Assembly (NCBI RefSeq): GCF_943736995.1
Contig: NZ_OX031157.1
Coordinates: 1,275,001-1,339,000, forward strand
Length of the DNA stretch: 64,000 nucleotides
From: Sporosarcina sp. Marseille-Q4943
GTDB taxonomy: Bacteria; Bacillota; Bacilli; Bacillales_A; Planococcaceae
Direction: 5' to 3'
Part shown: in pieces, positions 32,523 to 40,984 of the stretch
How the letters are laid out: every line of letters begins with the position of its first letter
How positions within the stretch are numbered: the stretch's first letter is position 1
Made by a program: the position numbers and the translations under genes
Notes under the pieces: model-generated
The model's database searches: none
Told to the model about the DNA's origin: nothing
The model's input: only the letters and a program-made list of their open reading frames with translations

Positions 32523-34458
32523 GTTGAAGAGATTGGCTACCAAGGAAGATAATTTAGTGGCTGTTCTATCCCCCCTTTCAGCAAGCGAGATTATGGATAG
32601 AAATAACGATTACGACATATTAACACCCAGGCAGTTCGGAACAAGATATAAGAATATGCTTTTCACACCTACCGAATTCACCTGGAACGACTTTACACAT
32701 CAAATCCAATACAACCATTGTGCTAATCCATATTGCAGATACCACGGAATGCCCCAAACAAAGTACGAAACCAAAGGGAAGCCTACCCGCTATAAACTGA
32801 CAGGGACATCCAGCCACAAATCAATAAAATGCAACCCAGACCCAACAAGAGTAACTGGTGACACGGTATTAGGTTGTTACACCACCACGCTTTCCAATTG
32901 GTCTATCGCAGAAGAGATACAACGATTGGTTCGAATTAATTCCGTTCAAGACAAAGAAGAGGAATATGAATTCCACAAGAGCGGTTGCATTGCGGAAGAC
33001 TTTACGCCATTTAATGAACCCGATGGCTTTTATAAGCAAGGAAAAAGCAGATTGGGAATGCAACGGTATCAATGCAAGGTTTGCAAAAAGAAAACGACTT
33101 TAACGCCAAACAGAAAGAAATCCATCACATATAATCACAAGCGAAGTGATGTTCATCACCTTTTTGCCAAACTTCTATTAAACCGAACGCCCGTCACAAG
33201 AACTTGCGAAATATTGGGAATTGGCAGGGGGACTTACTACGCTAAAATGGAATTCCTTTACCGCAGGTCTTTGGAGTTTTTGGAACGGCACGAAACGAAG
33301 CCTCTTGTGCAGATGAAGTTTAAAGAAATGTGGTTGAACACTGATAAGATGGTTTATTATCTAAACAACGTGCGACAAAAAGGGATGGGTGGCAGTCGTT
33401 ACGATGACGTGGAAGAAAGTCAATTTCCGACGCACGTTCTGGTGTCGGCTGATGTGTTATCAAGATATGTATTTCGAAGCGACGTAGCCTATGATTGGGA
33501 CATTGCACTTGGCGATATTGCCATTGATACAGCCCTACAAAAAGAGGACCATCTAAATGAATTCGCAAAGAAATACGCGAGATATCCAAGACATTCACAC
33601 TATCCAATGCCACCTTCGAAAAACGATACCCAAAGCTATACGGAATACTATGAAGAAGTGGCACAAGCAGAGCGGAGAACGAGTTATACAGACGGATTGC
33701 ACGTTGGTTCGACGTATACAACGGTTGCACATCTGTGGCTCATCAAACAACTTGTAAATGCCCCTGAATGGCGTTTTGTGACGGATGAGGACAGCTCCCT
33801 TATAACATCCATCAACCGAGTGTTCTCAAAGGAAATAAAGCTATCTGATGCTCATCATTTCCTGTGCCAAACAGATAAGACAAAAACGAGAAAACAAGCC
33901 CGCGAAGAATTTGTCCAGGCTAGAATCGAATTGAACGAATGGGGAGAAATGCGTGGAATTGAAACAAGTTCTTTGAGAGCGTTGGCGTTTCAGCAATTAC
34001 AGGAATTGTTTACGCATCATCATTTCCACAAGAAGGTTTCAACTGCTTCTGGAATACACCTGGAATATGCAGATAACCCAATTCTGCATCCCCTCGCTAC
34101 CATTGATAGAGGCTTGCGTTCCGTTGATTGTACAACGAACTTATCATCGCTCGAACCAAGAGATGTCGCCGCCTTGATAATGAATGTGAATGACAATGCA
34201 ACCAATACTTTCATTCAACAAATTCGCAGAAGGTTGTCCATTTTAGAAAGACCCTTAACTACTGCACGGGGCGATGGGAAAAGTTATATCTATTCCAATT
34301 TCAATCCTAAATATGCTCAAATGGCTATCACCATCTTGAGGACCTATTACAATTTTTGTTTCGTTTACAGTTCGAATGGAACAAAAGAAACACCCGCTCA
34401 ACGATTGGGAATCACGGATAAAAGATTCGACTTGAAAGATATCATTTATCTTAGGTAG
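32503..34458 (+). CDS. Zinc-ribbon DDE-type transposase-like protein
   Basis: A 651-aa protein of a type usually labelled insertion element protein. It has Cys-rich zinc-binding segments (YNHCANPYCRYHG near residue 70; QRYQCKVCKKKTTLTPN near 190) like IS1/IS1595 InsA-type ribbons, a helix-turn-helix (RTCEILGIGRGTYYAKMEFL), and later acidic positions that could make a DDE/D site (LNTDKMVYYL, VLVSADVLSRYVF, RFVTDEDSSLITS). The end, NFCFVYSSNGTKETPAQRLG, is the pattern seen at the C terminus of many DDE transposases. It looks complete. IS family not assigned. Confidence 0.65.
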   Translation: MTKRLAKLKRLATKEDNLVAVLSPLSASEIMDRNNDYDILTPRQFGTRYKNMLFTPTEFTWNDFTHQIQYNHCANPYCRYHGMPQTKYETKGKPTRYKLTGTSSHKSIKCNPDPTRVTGDTVLGCYTTTLSNWSIAEEIQRLVRINSVQDKEEEYEFHKSGCIAEDFTPFNEPDGFYKQGKSRLGMQRYQCKVCKKKTTLTPNRKKSITYNHKRSDVHHLFAKLLLNRTPVTRTCEILGIGRGTYYAKMEFLYRRSLEFLERHETKPLVQMKFKEMWLNTDKMVYYLNNVRQKGMGGSRYDDVEESQFPTHVLVSADVLSRYVFRSDVAYDWDIALGDIAIDTALQKEDHLNEFAKKYARYPRHSHYPMPPSKNDTQSYTEYYEEVAQAERRTSYTDGLHVGSTYTTVAHLWLIKQLVNAPEWRFVTDEDSSLITSINRVFSKEIKLSDAHHFLCQTDKTKTRKQAREEFVQARIELNEWGEMRGIETSSLRALAFQQLQELFTHHHFHKKVSTASGIHLEYADNPILHPLATIDRGLRSVDCTTNLSSLEPRDVAALIMNVNDNATNTFIQQIRRRLSILERPLTTARGDGKSYIYSNFNPKYAQMAITILRTYYNFCFVYSSNGTKETPAQRLGITDKRFDLKDIIYLR

Positions 34459-34718
34459 TTAAGTTGGTCTGAAAATAAAATATCTTCTTTACAGGAAGAA
34501 GAAAAATCTATGCTAAAATAAATTAAATATTATTAATTATCGTTCTTTCACTAGCTGAGCAGGTAAGTTTAACAAGAAAAACCGAAACTTAAAGCGTTTT
34601 CAATCGTAAAATTAAAAGGAATGGTATGTTTTCAGTGTAGAGATTTGTACAAAACAGAAGAAAGAAGAGTACACCAATAAGAAAACCAACGATTAGAAAT
34701 CAACACGGGGGGATGGAT

Positions 34719-35762
34719 ATGGGTACGATAAAATGGAGCATCATAGGGGGACTCGCTGCAATTGTAGTTTTACTTGCAGGATGTGAGAAGGAAGAAATCG
34801 CGGTTGCTGATTTGGTGGAGACGGAGATTGTTGAAGAGGTCGAAGTCCATCAAGAAGAGGATACATTATTCGATGAGTATTGGTCGCAGACGATTGATTC
34901 GGAGATATGTAAAACAATAGGGGAATGTCGCGATTTAGGGGACGAATACGGAAGTGAACATTTTTCCAGTTTTTTATCGGGACTCACTCACTCGAATCAG
35001 CTATCATTTCTAAATGTGAATGCTGTTGAAGATGAAAATATTTTCGCCATTACTGAGAATGATGTGCTAGATGATGAATTCATTACCGCCCGCTATGAAT
35101 TCCTAGACAATGAAATTGTATTGACAGAAGGCGAGGAAGAAATTAGCTTCGAAAGCATAGCGAATTTGGTGTTTGCGTTGTACGAACGGGACAAAGTGAA
35201 TTTTCAATACCTTGATTTCCTCGAGAACGTATACCCGTTTTCCGATACCTATAGAGGGAGATTGGTTTTGCCTTCCAATTTGATACCACATTGGCTTCAG
35301 TCATTTACAGTGAGTACACTAATCCATGAATATGGTCATTTCCTGACATGGAATAAAGCGGATTTTGACACTTCAGAAACATGTGCAACTGAACTATTTT
35401 ACGTGAAGCCATACGGGGAATGTTATCACGCAGACAGTTATATGAATCTCTATTACAAAGCTTTTTTGAATGAATATGATGAACAATGGTTGCATGATGA
35501 GAACCGTACAGTGGAAGGGCGACTTGCTTTTTACGAAGAAAACAAGGACTCCTTTGTGACAGTATATGCATCAGTTAATCCATACGAAGATATCGCAGAG
35601 TCTTTTACTCACTTTATGTTAACTCCGTACAATGACAGCCCTCAAACGATTCCAGAAGAAAAGGTTAACTTCTTTTATCAGTTTCCCGAATTGGTCGAGT
35701 ATCGAGCGTTTGTACTTAAGGAGTTGAAAGAACGTAAAGATGAAATGTGGTCTTTTTATTGA
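34719..35762 (+). CDS. Zinc metalloprotease-like lipoprotein
   Basis: A 347-aa protein with lipobox LLAGC (Cys near residue 22) and an acidic linker, so it is anchored outside the membrane. The centre has STLIHEYGHFLTW, an HExxH zinc motif, and a later PYEDIAESFTHFML whose Glu could be the third ligand, as in gluzincins. The reaction is unknown. Start ATG 34719 has GGGGGG upstream. A decayed 3' fragment of a paralogue lies at 5562. It follows the transposon directly, behind a 250-base leader. Confidence 0.7.
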   Translation: MGTIKWSIIGGLAAIVVLLAGCEKEEIAVADLVETEIVEEVEVHQEEDTLFDEYWSQTIDSEICKTIGECRDLGDEYGSEHFSSFLSGLTHSNQLSFLNVNAVEDENIFAITENDVLDDEFITARYEFLDNEIVLTEGEEEISFESIANLVFALYERDKVNFQYLDFLENVYPFSDTYRGRLVLPSNLIPHWLQSFTVSTLIHEYGHFLTWNKADFDTSETCATELFYVKPYGECYHADSYMNLYYKAFLNEYDEQWLHDENRTVEGRLAFYEENKDSFVTVYASVNPYEDIAESFTHFMLTPYNDSPQTIPEEKVNFFYQFPELVEYRAFVLKELKERKDEMWSFY

Positions 35763-35908
35763 AGGGCTAGTTAAATATCTTTGTTGAAATTTGATTTATG
35801 GGGAATTAACGTTCTGAACGTATCAATATCAGGGCTGTTATTGTCCAACTAACTGTACAGTTTAATTGAAGAGGGCGAGAAGAAACTAAGAAAAAGGGGT
35901 GGGTATTT

Positions 35909-36067
35909 ATGTTTTTCATGTCACCTGAATCAGTTTTAACTTTTATAGCCATGTTGGTGGGAAGTGTAATTGCAATTTGGCTTATGGGTGAGTTTGCTAC
36001 TTATGTCATCAACAAGATAACAAATAAAAAGGGGAGAAATGATAAAACAAATAATAGCATTCACTGA
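35909..36067 (+). CDS. 52-aa single-TM protein
   Basis: MFFMSPESVLTFIAMLVGSV, then IAIWLMGEFATYVINKI and a basic tail. One TM helix; AAAGGGGTGGG lies eight bases before the ATG. Not recognised. It overlaps the next small ORF by 29 bases. Confidence 0.45.
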   Translation: MFFMSPESVLTFIAMLVGSVIAIWLMGEFATYVINKITNKKGRNDKTNNSIH

Positions 36068-36155
36068 TGTCTTCAATTATGGAGGCGGTGGGATTCTACA
36101 TTTTGAACGACATATTAAGGAACAGTATTTTGACGAGTATATACGGGTGCTTTAG
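36039..36155 (+). CDS. 38-aa small ORF overlapping the TM protein
   Basis: Starts inside the preceding ORF behind AAAAAGGGGAG, a strong site, and encodes MIKQIIAFTDVFNYGGGGIL and so on. Its last codons fall in a repeat B end (GGGTGCTTTAG). No family is recognised; it may be a truncated gene. Confidence 0.35.
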   Translation: MIKQIIAFTDVFNYGGGGILHFERHIKEQYFDEYIRVL

Positions 36156-36182
36156 TAAAATAAGGATAGTAATATATTCCCA

Positions 36183-36320
36183 AAAAAACGCTCGGAAAAT
36201 CTGAGCGTTTTTACTTGTTTTTTATATAGCTATTTCACTGTTGAAACGTATGCTGATTGACTTGTTATTTACGTTGCTAATTGCACTTTTCTCCCCATCA
36301 ACCGAACCCGTTAATGTTAC
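36183..36320. repeat. Dispersed repeat C, copy 2 (inverted relative to copy 1)
   Basis: Starts with the terminator hairpin AAAAACGCTC / GAGCGTTTTT and ends with CATCAACCGAACCCGTTAAT. It corresponds, reversed, to 12555-12690. The short open frame across it is the same repeat-derived peptide (LIALFSPSTEPV) seen on the other strand of copy 1. Confidence 0.65.
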
Positions 36321-36436
36321 TTGGCTTCCTTTTTACAATTGTCGCTATTCATTGTTGCTTGTTTTCCCCATGTGCTTACTCTTAACTAAGTCGAGAAACC
36401 ATCACGACTACACTGACCAAATCCCCTTATTTTGAC

Positions 36437-36581
36437 GGTGCCTGTGCCAGAAACATTCACGTCGATTCAACCAATTTGAATAGTTATACAAGCATTAACT
36501 GCAAACCCACCAACTTAACTATTTCCTATTCATGTATATCAATTGTAGTGAATTAACTGAATTAAATCTGGCACAGGCACC
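36437..36581. repeat. MITE-like palindromic element E, divergent copy
   Basis: A 145-bp element bounded by GGTGCCTGTGCCAG and its complement CTGGCACAGGCACC, with CAATTGTAGTG near the right end. Its size and ends match the copies at 53640 and 56018; the centre differs. Confidence 0.65.
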
Positions 36582-36636
36582 CGTTTCATTTGGCTGGGGA
36601 GCCTTTTATCATAAAAAATAAGGAGGAGGATTTAAA

Positions 36637-36765
36637 ATGGAACAATGGATAAATATTATACAACAAATCGGATTTCCGATTTTCGTATCATTTTACCTCT
36701 TGCACCGGCTTGAAACGAAACTCGAGGCCATACACAACGCGCTTGTTTCTTTAAAAGTGAATTGA
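36637..36765 (+). CDS. yvrJ: YvrJ family small membrane protein, second copy
   Basis: A 42-aa protein differing from the copy at 25893 in only a few residues (INIIQQ for LNFIQQ; LKVN for LNVK). AAGGAGGAGG precedes the ATG. The copy brought with it the right arm of the upstream terminator (GGGGAGCCTTTTATC) but not DUF1659/DUF2922, so it is a partial duplication. It is followed by a REP-like palindrome at 36787-36830. Confidence 0.75.
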   Translation: MEQWINIIQQIGFPIFVSFYLLHRLETKLEAIHNALVSLKVN

Positions 36766-36786
36766 AGTTCACTTGAAAAAATAAAG

Positions 36787-36830
36787 GTACCAGGCGCCCG
36801 TGCAATTTGGAAGTGTCGGGTGCCTGGTAC
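36787..36830. repeat. REP-like palindrome F
   Basis: GTACCAGGCGCCCG ... CGGGTGCCTGGTAC; the same design as 19947-19991. Confidence 0.7.
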
Positions 36831-36869
36831 ATATTCTAGTTATAGGGCAGTGAAAATCCATACTCAATC

Positions 36870-36977
36870 CTAACTAACACTCTCTGGCTTAGTGTTGGAC
36901 CTCGACATCAATTTTTCCAGGGCATCTACGCCTGTCGAATCTATATTGGGAACAACATGACAATCGACAAAACTCTT
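36870..36977 (-). pseudogene. STAS-domain fragment (SulP-like transporter tail?)
   Basis: The minus strand reads VDCHVVPNIDSTGVDALEKL and stops soon after. The IDSTGVDALEKL core is the phosphorylatable serine loop of STAS domains, found at the end of SulP anion permeases. The rest of the gene is gone. Confidence 0.45.
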
Positions 36978-37230
36978 CTATTTGAATTTTAATATATTTT
37001 TAATCACTAATACTTTAAGTTCCTTGCGCGAATCCTTCATCATAACTTTGGGTATTTATTATTTCGGATTTTTTCTACATCTCTTTACTTTTCAATTTTC
37101 ACATACCAAGCACCCATTCAATTCGGAATTTCAGTGTGTCTGAATTATTGACTGAATTCAAAACTTAATGAGAATTTTGTAACAAAAAATTCAAAAGGAG
37201 AATTTTGGCGTTACAATTAACTATATTTAA
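36978..37230. other. Non-coding flank of the RT locus
   Basis: AT-rich sequence with a degraded REP-like piece (AAGCACCCATTCAATTCGG at 37109). No gene is seen. Confidence 0.4.
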
Positions 37231-39243
37231 TTATCTTGATATACTAATTTCGTCCATAACATCGGGGTTAAAAACTGTTCTGTCTTTTGTATAGAAATAA
37301 TATTTGTGGTAATATTTTTCAAGTGTAAACTTCCACTCAATAAAATGTTTGTCGTTAGTAAGCAGGAAATCTAATACCAGTCTTTTGGCATCATCACTTG
37401 GTTTTGATTTCAACTTGGTTTTAACCACATTTAATTCGTCTAAAACTGTTCTTTTTATATTTCTATTCAACTTAGGGTATGATAAAAAAATATATACCCA
37501 CCAACCCTGTTCATCTTGAAAAAAGTCATTCCAATTTATTTTTTCTATATTCCTTTTTATGACTAAATTAACTTTTTTTAATATGTCATTCGTCTTCATA
37601 ATTCCTGATTCGACAAATATACATAATGCAGCCAATTTAACAGGATTTTCTTCTCTAATGAAATTATCTACTATTTTCCCAATTAATTTATACGAGATAT
37701 TTACTTTGTAATTCGCAAAGAACAAAAGTAAATCAACCCAGTCGCTTGAATACTTAGTAAATATATCATCTTCAAATCTTTCAAGGTTTCTTTCAATCTT
37801 ATGCCTTATATCCAAACCATGTTTATCTATTAGAAGAGAGAAAATCCGAATAACCTTTTGAGTTGAAGAATAACTAATATTTAAGGAGTAGACAAAGAAG
37901 ATAAAAATAACTAGATCATTTAATCCCATTTTAACTTGCAGTTCTTCTTTTTCGCTTCTTTCAATTTTGGTTAGTATTGTGCTTAGTATATATGAACACA
38001 CAAGTGCACTTTCATTTGTAGTATTAATTGCATTTAATACTCTATTTCTCAGATTAATATAACTTTTATCTCTCCTTTTTCCGGTGGTTGGAGAAATAGT
38101 AGTTGTTGCTGCTACCTCAAGTAGCATATGAATATATTCAGTTGGCAATCCCATATCAACTAATGTGCTCTCCATCGGTTGTTTTTGAACATTATCTCTT
38201 TCTTGTATAATACTGTCTATTATTTCAGTAAGAGGAAATACTTCTAACAACCAATTATTATAGTTTTCACTTTTTCTTTTTTTAGAAATCTTGGAGTCAT
38301 TTATTTTTAAATGATAATTATTTAATATAGTAGATATAACATCCTGTATGTGACTTTGAATTTCTTCACTTTTCGAAAAAACGAAATAGTCATCCACAAA
38401 TCTATAAATATTATAATCCTTGCCAAAACTAATATTCTTTACTGCTAATTCTTCTAAAATTTGTTGATCAATATGCACAAATAAAAATTCCGCTAGTAAT
38501 CTACTAACTTCTGGCCCCACAATGATACCATTTGTCTTTGAACCATTTATATTTTGCAAGTAAGAATCGATATTGCTATACACCGAATTTGAATCTTTCA
38601 GGTTCTTCGAGTCGTATGTTTTATTACTGATCAACCATTTATACGAGTGTGTATAAATACTTGGGAAGCAGTTTTGCATGTCGAGAGTTAATAAAAAATC
38701 ATATTTATCACGTGAATAAGTAAACCTTTTACTGTTAAGAAGATTCGTTATATTTTTATAAGGATAGTGATTGAAATATGATCCACTAGACTCTAATGAA
38801 AGAAGCAATTGATCCTTTGAAGTTGAATCCGCATAATAAACAGTTTGATTTTTATTTTTTTTATATACTAAGCTATTGACTCTATTTGCTTTTCTTACAG
38901 AAAAATCATTTTTGTTATGAATTATATTCAAAATATCGTTTTCAAATATATGTATAAAAGTTAAGGATTCAATAAGCCCTAAAGGGTTAATCAATGATAA
39001 CTCCCGAAACCCCCCTTTCTTTTTTGATACATTAAATTTTAAAGGAGAAGAATGCCATTTGGGATTAAACTTCTTTTCTTTTTCTTGTTTTGTATTCTCG
39101 AAAACTTTTTTTAAAGTCTTTTTATCTTTCATTAGATATTCATAAAAATATCTATGAGTATATTGGTTTCCTTTTTCATATGGAAGTAAATCCGTCAGCA
39201 AATAATCTATTTTCTGTCTATTAAATTTATAATTTATTGTCAT
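37231..39243 (-). CDS. Reverse transcriptase, DRT3-type second RT (Drt3b-like)
   Basis: A 670-aa RT. RT1-2 region: PLKFNVSKKKGGFRELSLIN; motif A FLLTLDMQNCFPSIY (Asp-188); motif B NGIIVGPEVSRLLAEF; motif C IYRFVDDYFVFSK (FVDD, Asp-284/285). A helical extension of about 350 residues follows, as in the Unknown Group RTs linked to phage defence. There is no maturase, endonuclease or intron sequence. Placed 105 bases after another RT on the same strand, it fits DRT type 3, which pairs a short and a long RT. Strongly AT-rich, unlike the neighbours, indicating transfer. TGAGGTG precedes the ATG. Confidence 0.75.
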   Translation of the reverse strand: MTINYKFNRQKIDYLLTDLLPYEKGNQYTHRYFYEYLMKDKKTLKKVFENTKQEKEKKFNPKWHSSPLKFNVSKKKGGFRELSLINPLGLIESLTFIHIFENDILNIIHNKNDFSVRKANRVNSLVYKKNKNQTVYYADSTSKDQLLLSLESSGSYFNHYPYKNITNLLNSKRFTYSRDKYDFLLTLDMQNCFPSIYTHSYKWLISNKTYDSKNLKDSNSVYSNIDSYLQNINGSKTNGIIVGPEVSRLLAEFLFVHIDQQILEELAVKNISFGKDYNIYRFVDDYFVFSKSEEIQSHIQDVISTILNNYHLKINDSKISKKRKSENYNNWLLEVFPLTEIIDSIIQERDNVQKQPMESTLVDMGLPTEYIHMLLEVAATTTISPTTGKRRDKSYINLRNRVLNAINTTNESALVCSYILSTILTKIERSEKEELQVKMGLNDLVIFIFFVYSLNISYSSTQKVIRIFSLLIDKHGLDIRHKIERNLERFEDDIFTKYSSDWVDLLLFFANYKVNISYKLIGKIVDNFIREENPVKLAALCIFVESGIMKTNDILKKVNLVIKRNIEKINWNDFFQDEQGWWVYIFLSYPKLNRNIKRTVLDELNVVKTKLKSKPSDDAKRLVLDFLLTNDKHFIEWKFTLEKYYHKYYFYTKDRTVFNPDVMDEISISR

Positions 39244-39317
39244 ATTGACACCTCATTTTCAAAATGCTATATTATATTTACACAATATCAAGGATTGGCC
39301 CTTGCTAATTCTTAAAG

Positions 39318-39351
39318 GTAAAAGTGGTGGGATACTTCTCACCACTTTTAC
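39318..39351 (-). ncRNA. Stable hairpin at the end of the first RT gene
   Basis: GTAAAAGTGGTG (39318-39329) pairs perfectly with CACCACTTTTAC (40 bases end at 39351) and includes the first RT's stop codon. It lacks a long T run, so it is more likely an RNA processing or ncRNA element, or an intercistronic attenuator, than a plain terminator. Confidence 0.4.
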
Positions 39352-40610
39352 TTATTTATAATAGTTAACATTTTTTTTGCCAATTCATTGTAGCTATCAT
39401 TCTCAAAATTACTGTTCCCATTATCAAGAATATATAATTTCTGCTTTAATTTTTCATGTGTTAATCCTAATCTCCGATGTAGTAGTACAGTTCTATCCTT
39501 CAAAAAACAAGATATGAATTTATTGTTTTTTAATTGATTATTAATTTCGGCAGGCACAGCAACCTGATTTATTGTAAACCTTCTCTCTATAGTGCGAGTA
39601 AAAAAATTTTTAGTATCACTTGTTATTCTCGAAAAATCGTTATTATTAGTCATAAATCGTTTCAGTTCTTTATAACTATCGCTAAATCCTCTTACTTGCC
39701 ATCTGTATTTATTGCTATTTTTCCTAACTCCAAAATAAACAATTCTTTTAAAAAATATCTCTAATTTGTAACTTAATACTTCTATATTATTAGTTTCTTT
39801 ATACTCTAAAACTATGTCATTTAACTTAACTGTATATTTATTTAACTTATTTTCAGCAATCCCAAATTGAAATTTACTTTTAACGGATTGACCATTTTTA
39901 AATTCATATCCCAAGTAATCAAATTTTATTTTGGTATCTAAGGAATTGTAATAGTCCGTCTTAATATTATTGACTTTCAATTTATTACCAAAGCATTGAC
40001 TCATCAATTTAAAAATCACTTCTTCTATTCTACTTCGGTCAACTCTTTCGTCTAATATTAAAATACAGTCATCTACATATCTAGCATAATATAAGCAGCT
40101 TTCTTTAAACGCTTTTTTAACCTCAAGATCAAAATTCTCCCCCATTATTTCGACCAATGTGTTATGTAAACCTATCCCTGGAATTAATTTATTAATAGTA
40201 TTGGTATACTTTTTTAAGAAGTCATACTCATAAGTCCTCAAATCTAATGCTTCGCATAGATAGTCAAAACTTTTTATAGAACTTACGGTATTAAAAAAAT
40301 CTTGGAAGTCAAATTTATATATTGTATAGGCGTGGTAGCAATGAAGATCTGGGACTATATTCATAATCTCTGCCATTATATAAGATCTATTAGGAAATTT
40401 TAGATTACAATATTTATTTAATAACAATTTGTAGTAATCTAAAATAATTAGCTCTTCTATATTTATTTGTGTTTTGTCAATAACTAATCTATTTTTCACA
40501 TTTCTTGTAATGTAAGGAGTTATTCTTTTACTTTTATATAAACTCTGGATAATCTCTCTTTCTTCTTTTACATATTGTTTAGCTAACTCAGCAATAATTT
40601 TTCTTCTCAT
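39348..40610 (-). CDS. Reverse transcriptase, DRT3-type first RT (Drt3a-like)
   Basis: A 420-aa RT with motif A YKFDFQDFFNTVSS (Asp-101), a motif B-like LIPGIGLHNTLVEIMG, and motif C LYYARYVDDCILILDE (YVDD, Asp-180/181); KFDYLGYEF follows as in motif D/E. The C-terminal 170 residues are basic and helical. Short RT-only size plus a long RT partner next door is the DRT type 3 layout (UG3 plus UG8 RTs). Family knowledge says such pairs protect against phage and rely on an associated ncRNA. AAAGGAG lies eight bases before the ATG. Confidence 0.75.
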   Translation of the reverse strand: MRRKIIAELAKQYVKEEREIIQSLYKSKRITPYITRNVKNRLVIDKTQINIEELIILDYYKLLLNKYCNLKFPNRSYIMAEIMNIVPDLHCYHAYTIYKFDFQDFFNTVSSIKSFDYLCEALDLRTYEYDFLKKYTNTINKLIPGIGLHNTLVEIMGENFDLEVKKAFKESCLYYARYVDDCILILDERVDRSRIEEVIFKLMSQCFGNKLKVNNIKTDYYNSLDTKIKFDYLGYEFKNGQSVKSKFQFGIAENKLNKYTVKLNDIVLEYKETNNIEVLSYKLEIFFKRIVYFGVRKNSNKYRWQVRGFSDSYKELKRFMTNNNDFSRITSDTKNFFTRTIERRFTINQVAVPAEINNQLKNNKFISCFLKDRTVLLHRRLGLTHEKLKQKLYILDNGNSNFENDSYNELAKKMLTIINK

Positions 40611-40920
40611 TTTTACTAACTCCTTTAAGAACTAGTCATATACAATAGTCTACACAGAAATATAATTTCTATGGTTGAGAAAATTCATTTTAACTATTCC
40701 CCCAAATTTTTGATTTTCGTAACTATAGTCACTATCTCCATTCATTTATTTGATACTTATAATCGTGATTCAAGTAAAGATTCTTTTTATTCAAAAAATG
40801 AAAGACTGTCCATCTTACTCTTCAAAGGAAAATGGAATAAATATATTTTATTTTCAAGGCCAGGTAAGAGTTTAATATACGACCGGCATCAACTTTAACA
40901 CTTATTACATGTTCCCGGTC
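40611..40920 (-). ncRNA. Leader region of the RT operon, candidate ncRNA
   Basis: About 310 AT-rich bases without a credible gene precede the first RT. Short hairpins are visible (ACAGAAAT/ATTTCTAT at 40657-40674) and the GC content matches the RT genes, so the segment travelled with them. DRT3 systems are reported to encode an ncRNA; this is the most likely place, but I cannot fold it or see a clear template. Confidence 0.3.
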
Positions 40921-40931
40921 CTGAAGTGTGG

Positions 40932-40984
40932 GGTACCAGGCACCAATTCAATTCGGTATTGGTATTGGTATTGGTATTGTTCTT
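40932..40984. repeat. REP-like half element followed by a GGTATT microsatellite
   Basis: GTACCAGGCACCAATTCAAT is followed by four tandem GGTATT units (40955-40978). It marks the right border of the RT segment; a similar degraded element lies on the left border near 37109. Confidence 0.6.

Larger units (their letters stand above)
32134..34471 (+). mobile_element. Two-gene insertion element, about 2.34 kb
   Basis: The ends CAGACCAA (32134-32141) and TTGGTCTG (34464-34471) are perfect 8-bp inverted repeats with partial matches further in. Inside are a small 83-aa gene and the 651-aa transposase-like gene. The left flank is repeat D; on the right the flank shares TGCTAAAATAAATTAAA with the sequence that follows repeat D copy 1 (about 1831-1847), as expected if the element split a longer repeated segment. 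No target-site duplication is clear. Confidence 0.55.

Noticed and set aside
37231..40610. Retron or group II intron as explanation for the reverse transcriptases
   Set aside because: No msr/msd-like inverted repeat pair, no intron domain V, no maturase or HNH extension; two different RTs in tandem fit DRT3 better.
40671..40898. 75-codon plus-strand ORF in the RT leader
   Set aside because: No ribosome-binding site, AT-driven composition and no family signal; the region is better explained as non-coding leader of the opposite-strand RT operon.
40955..40978. GGTATT tandem units as a CRISPR or functional array
   Set aside because: Only four 6-base units with no spacers; a simple microsatellite.
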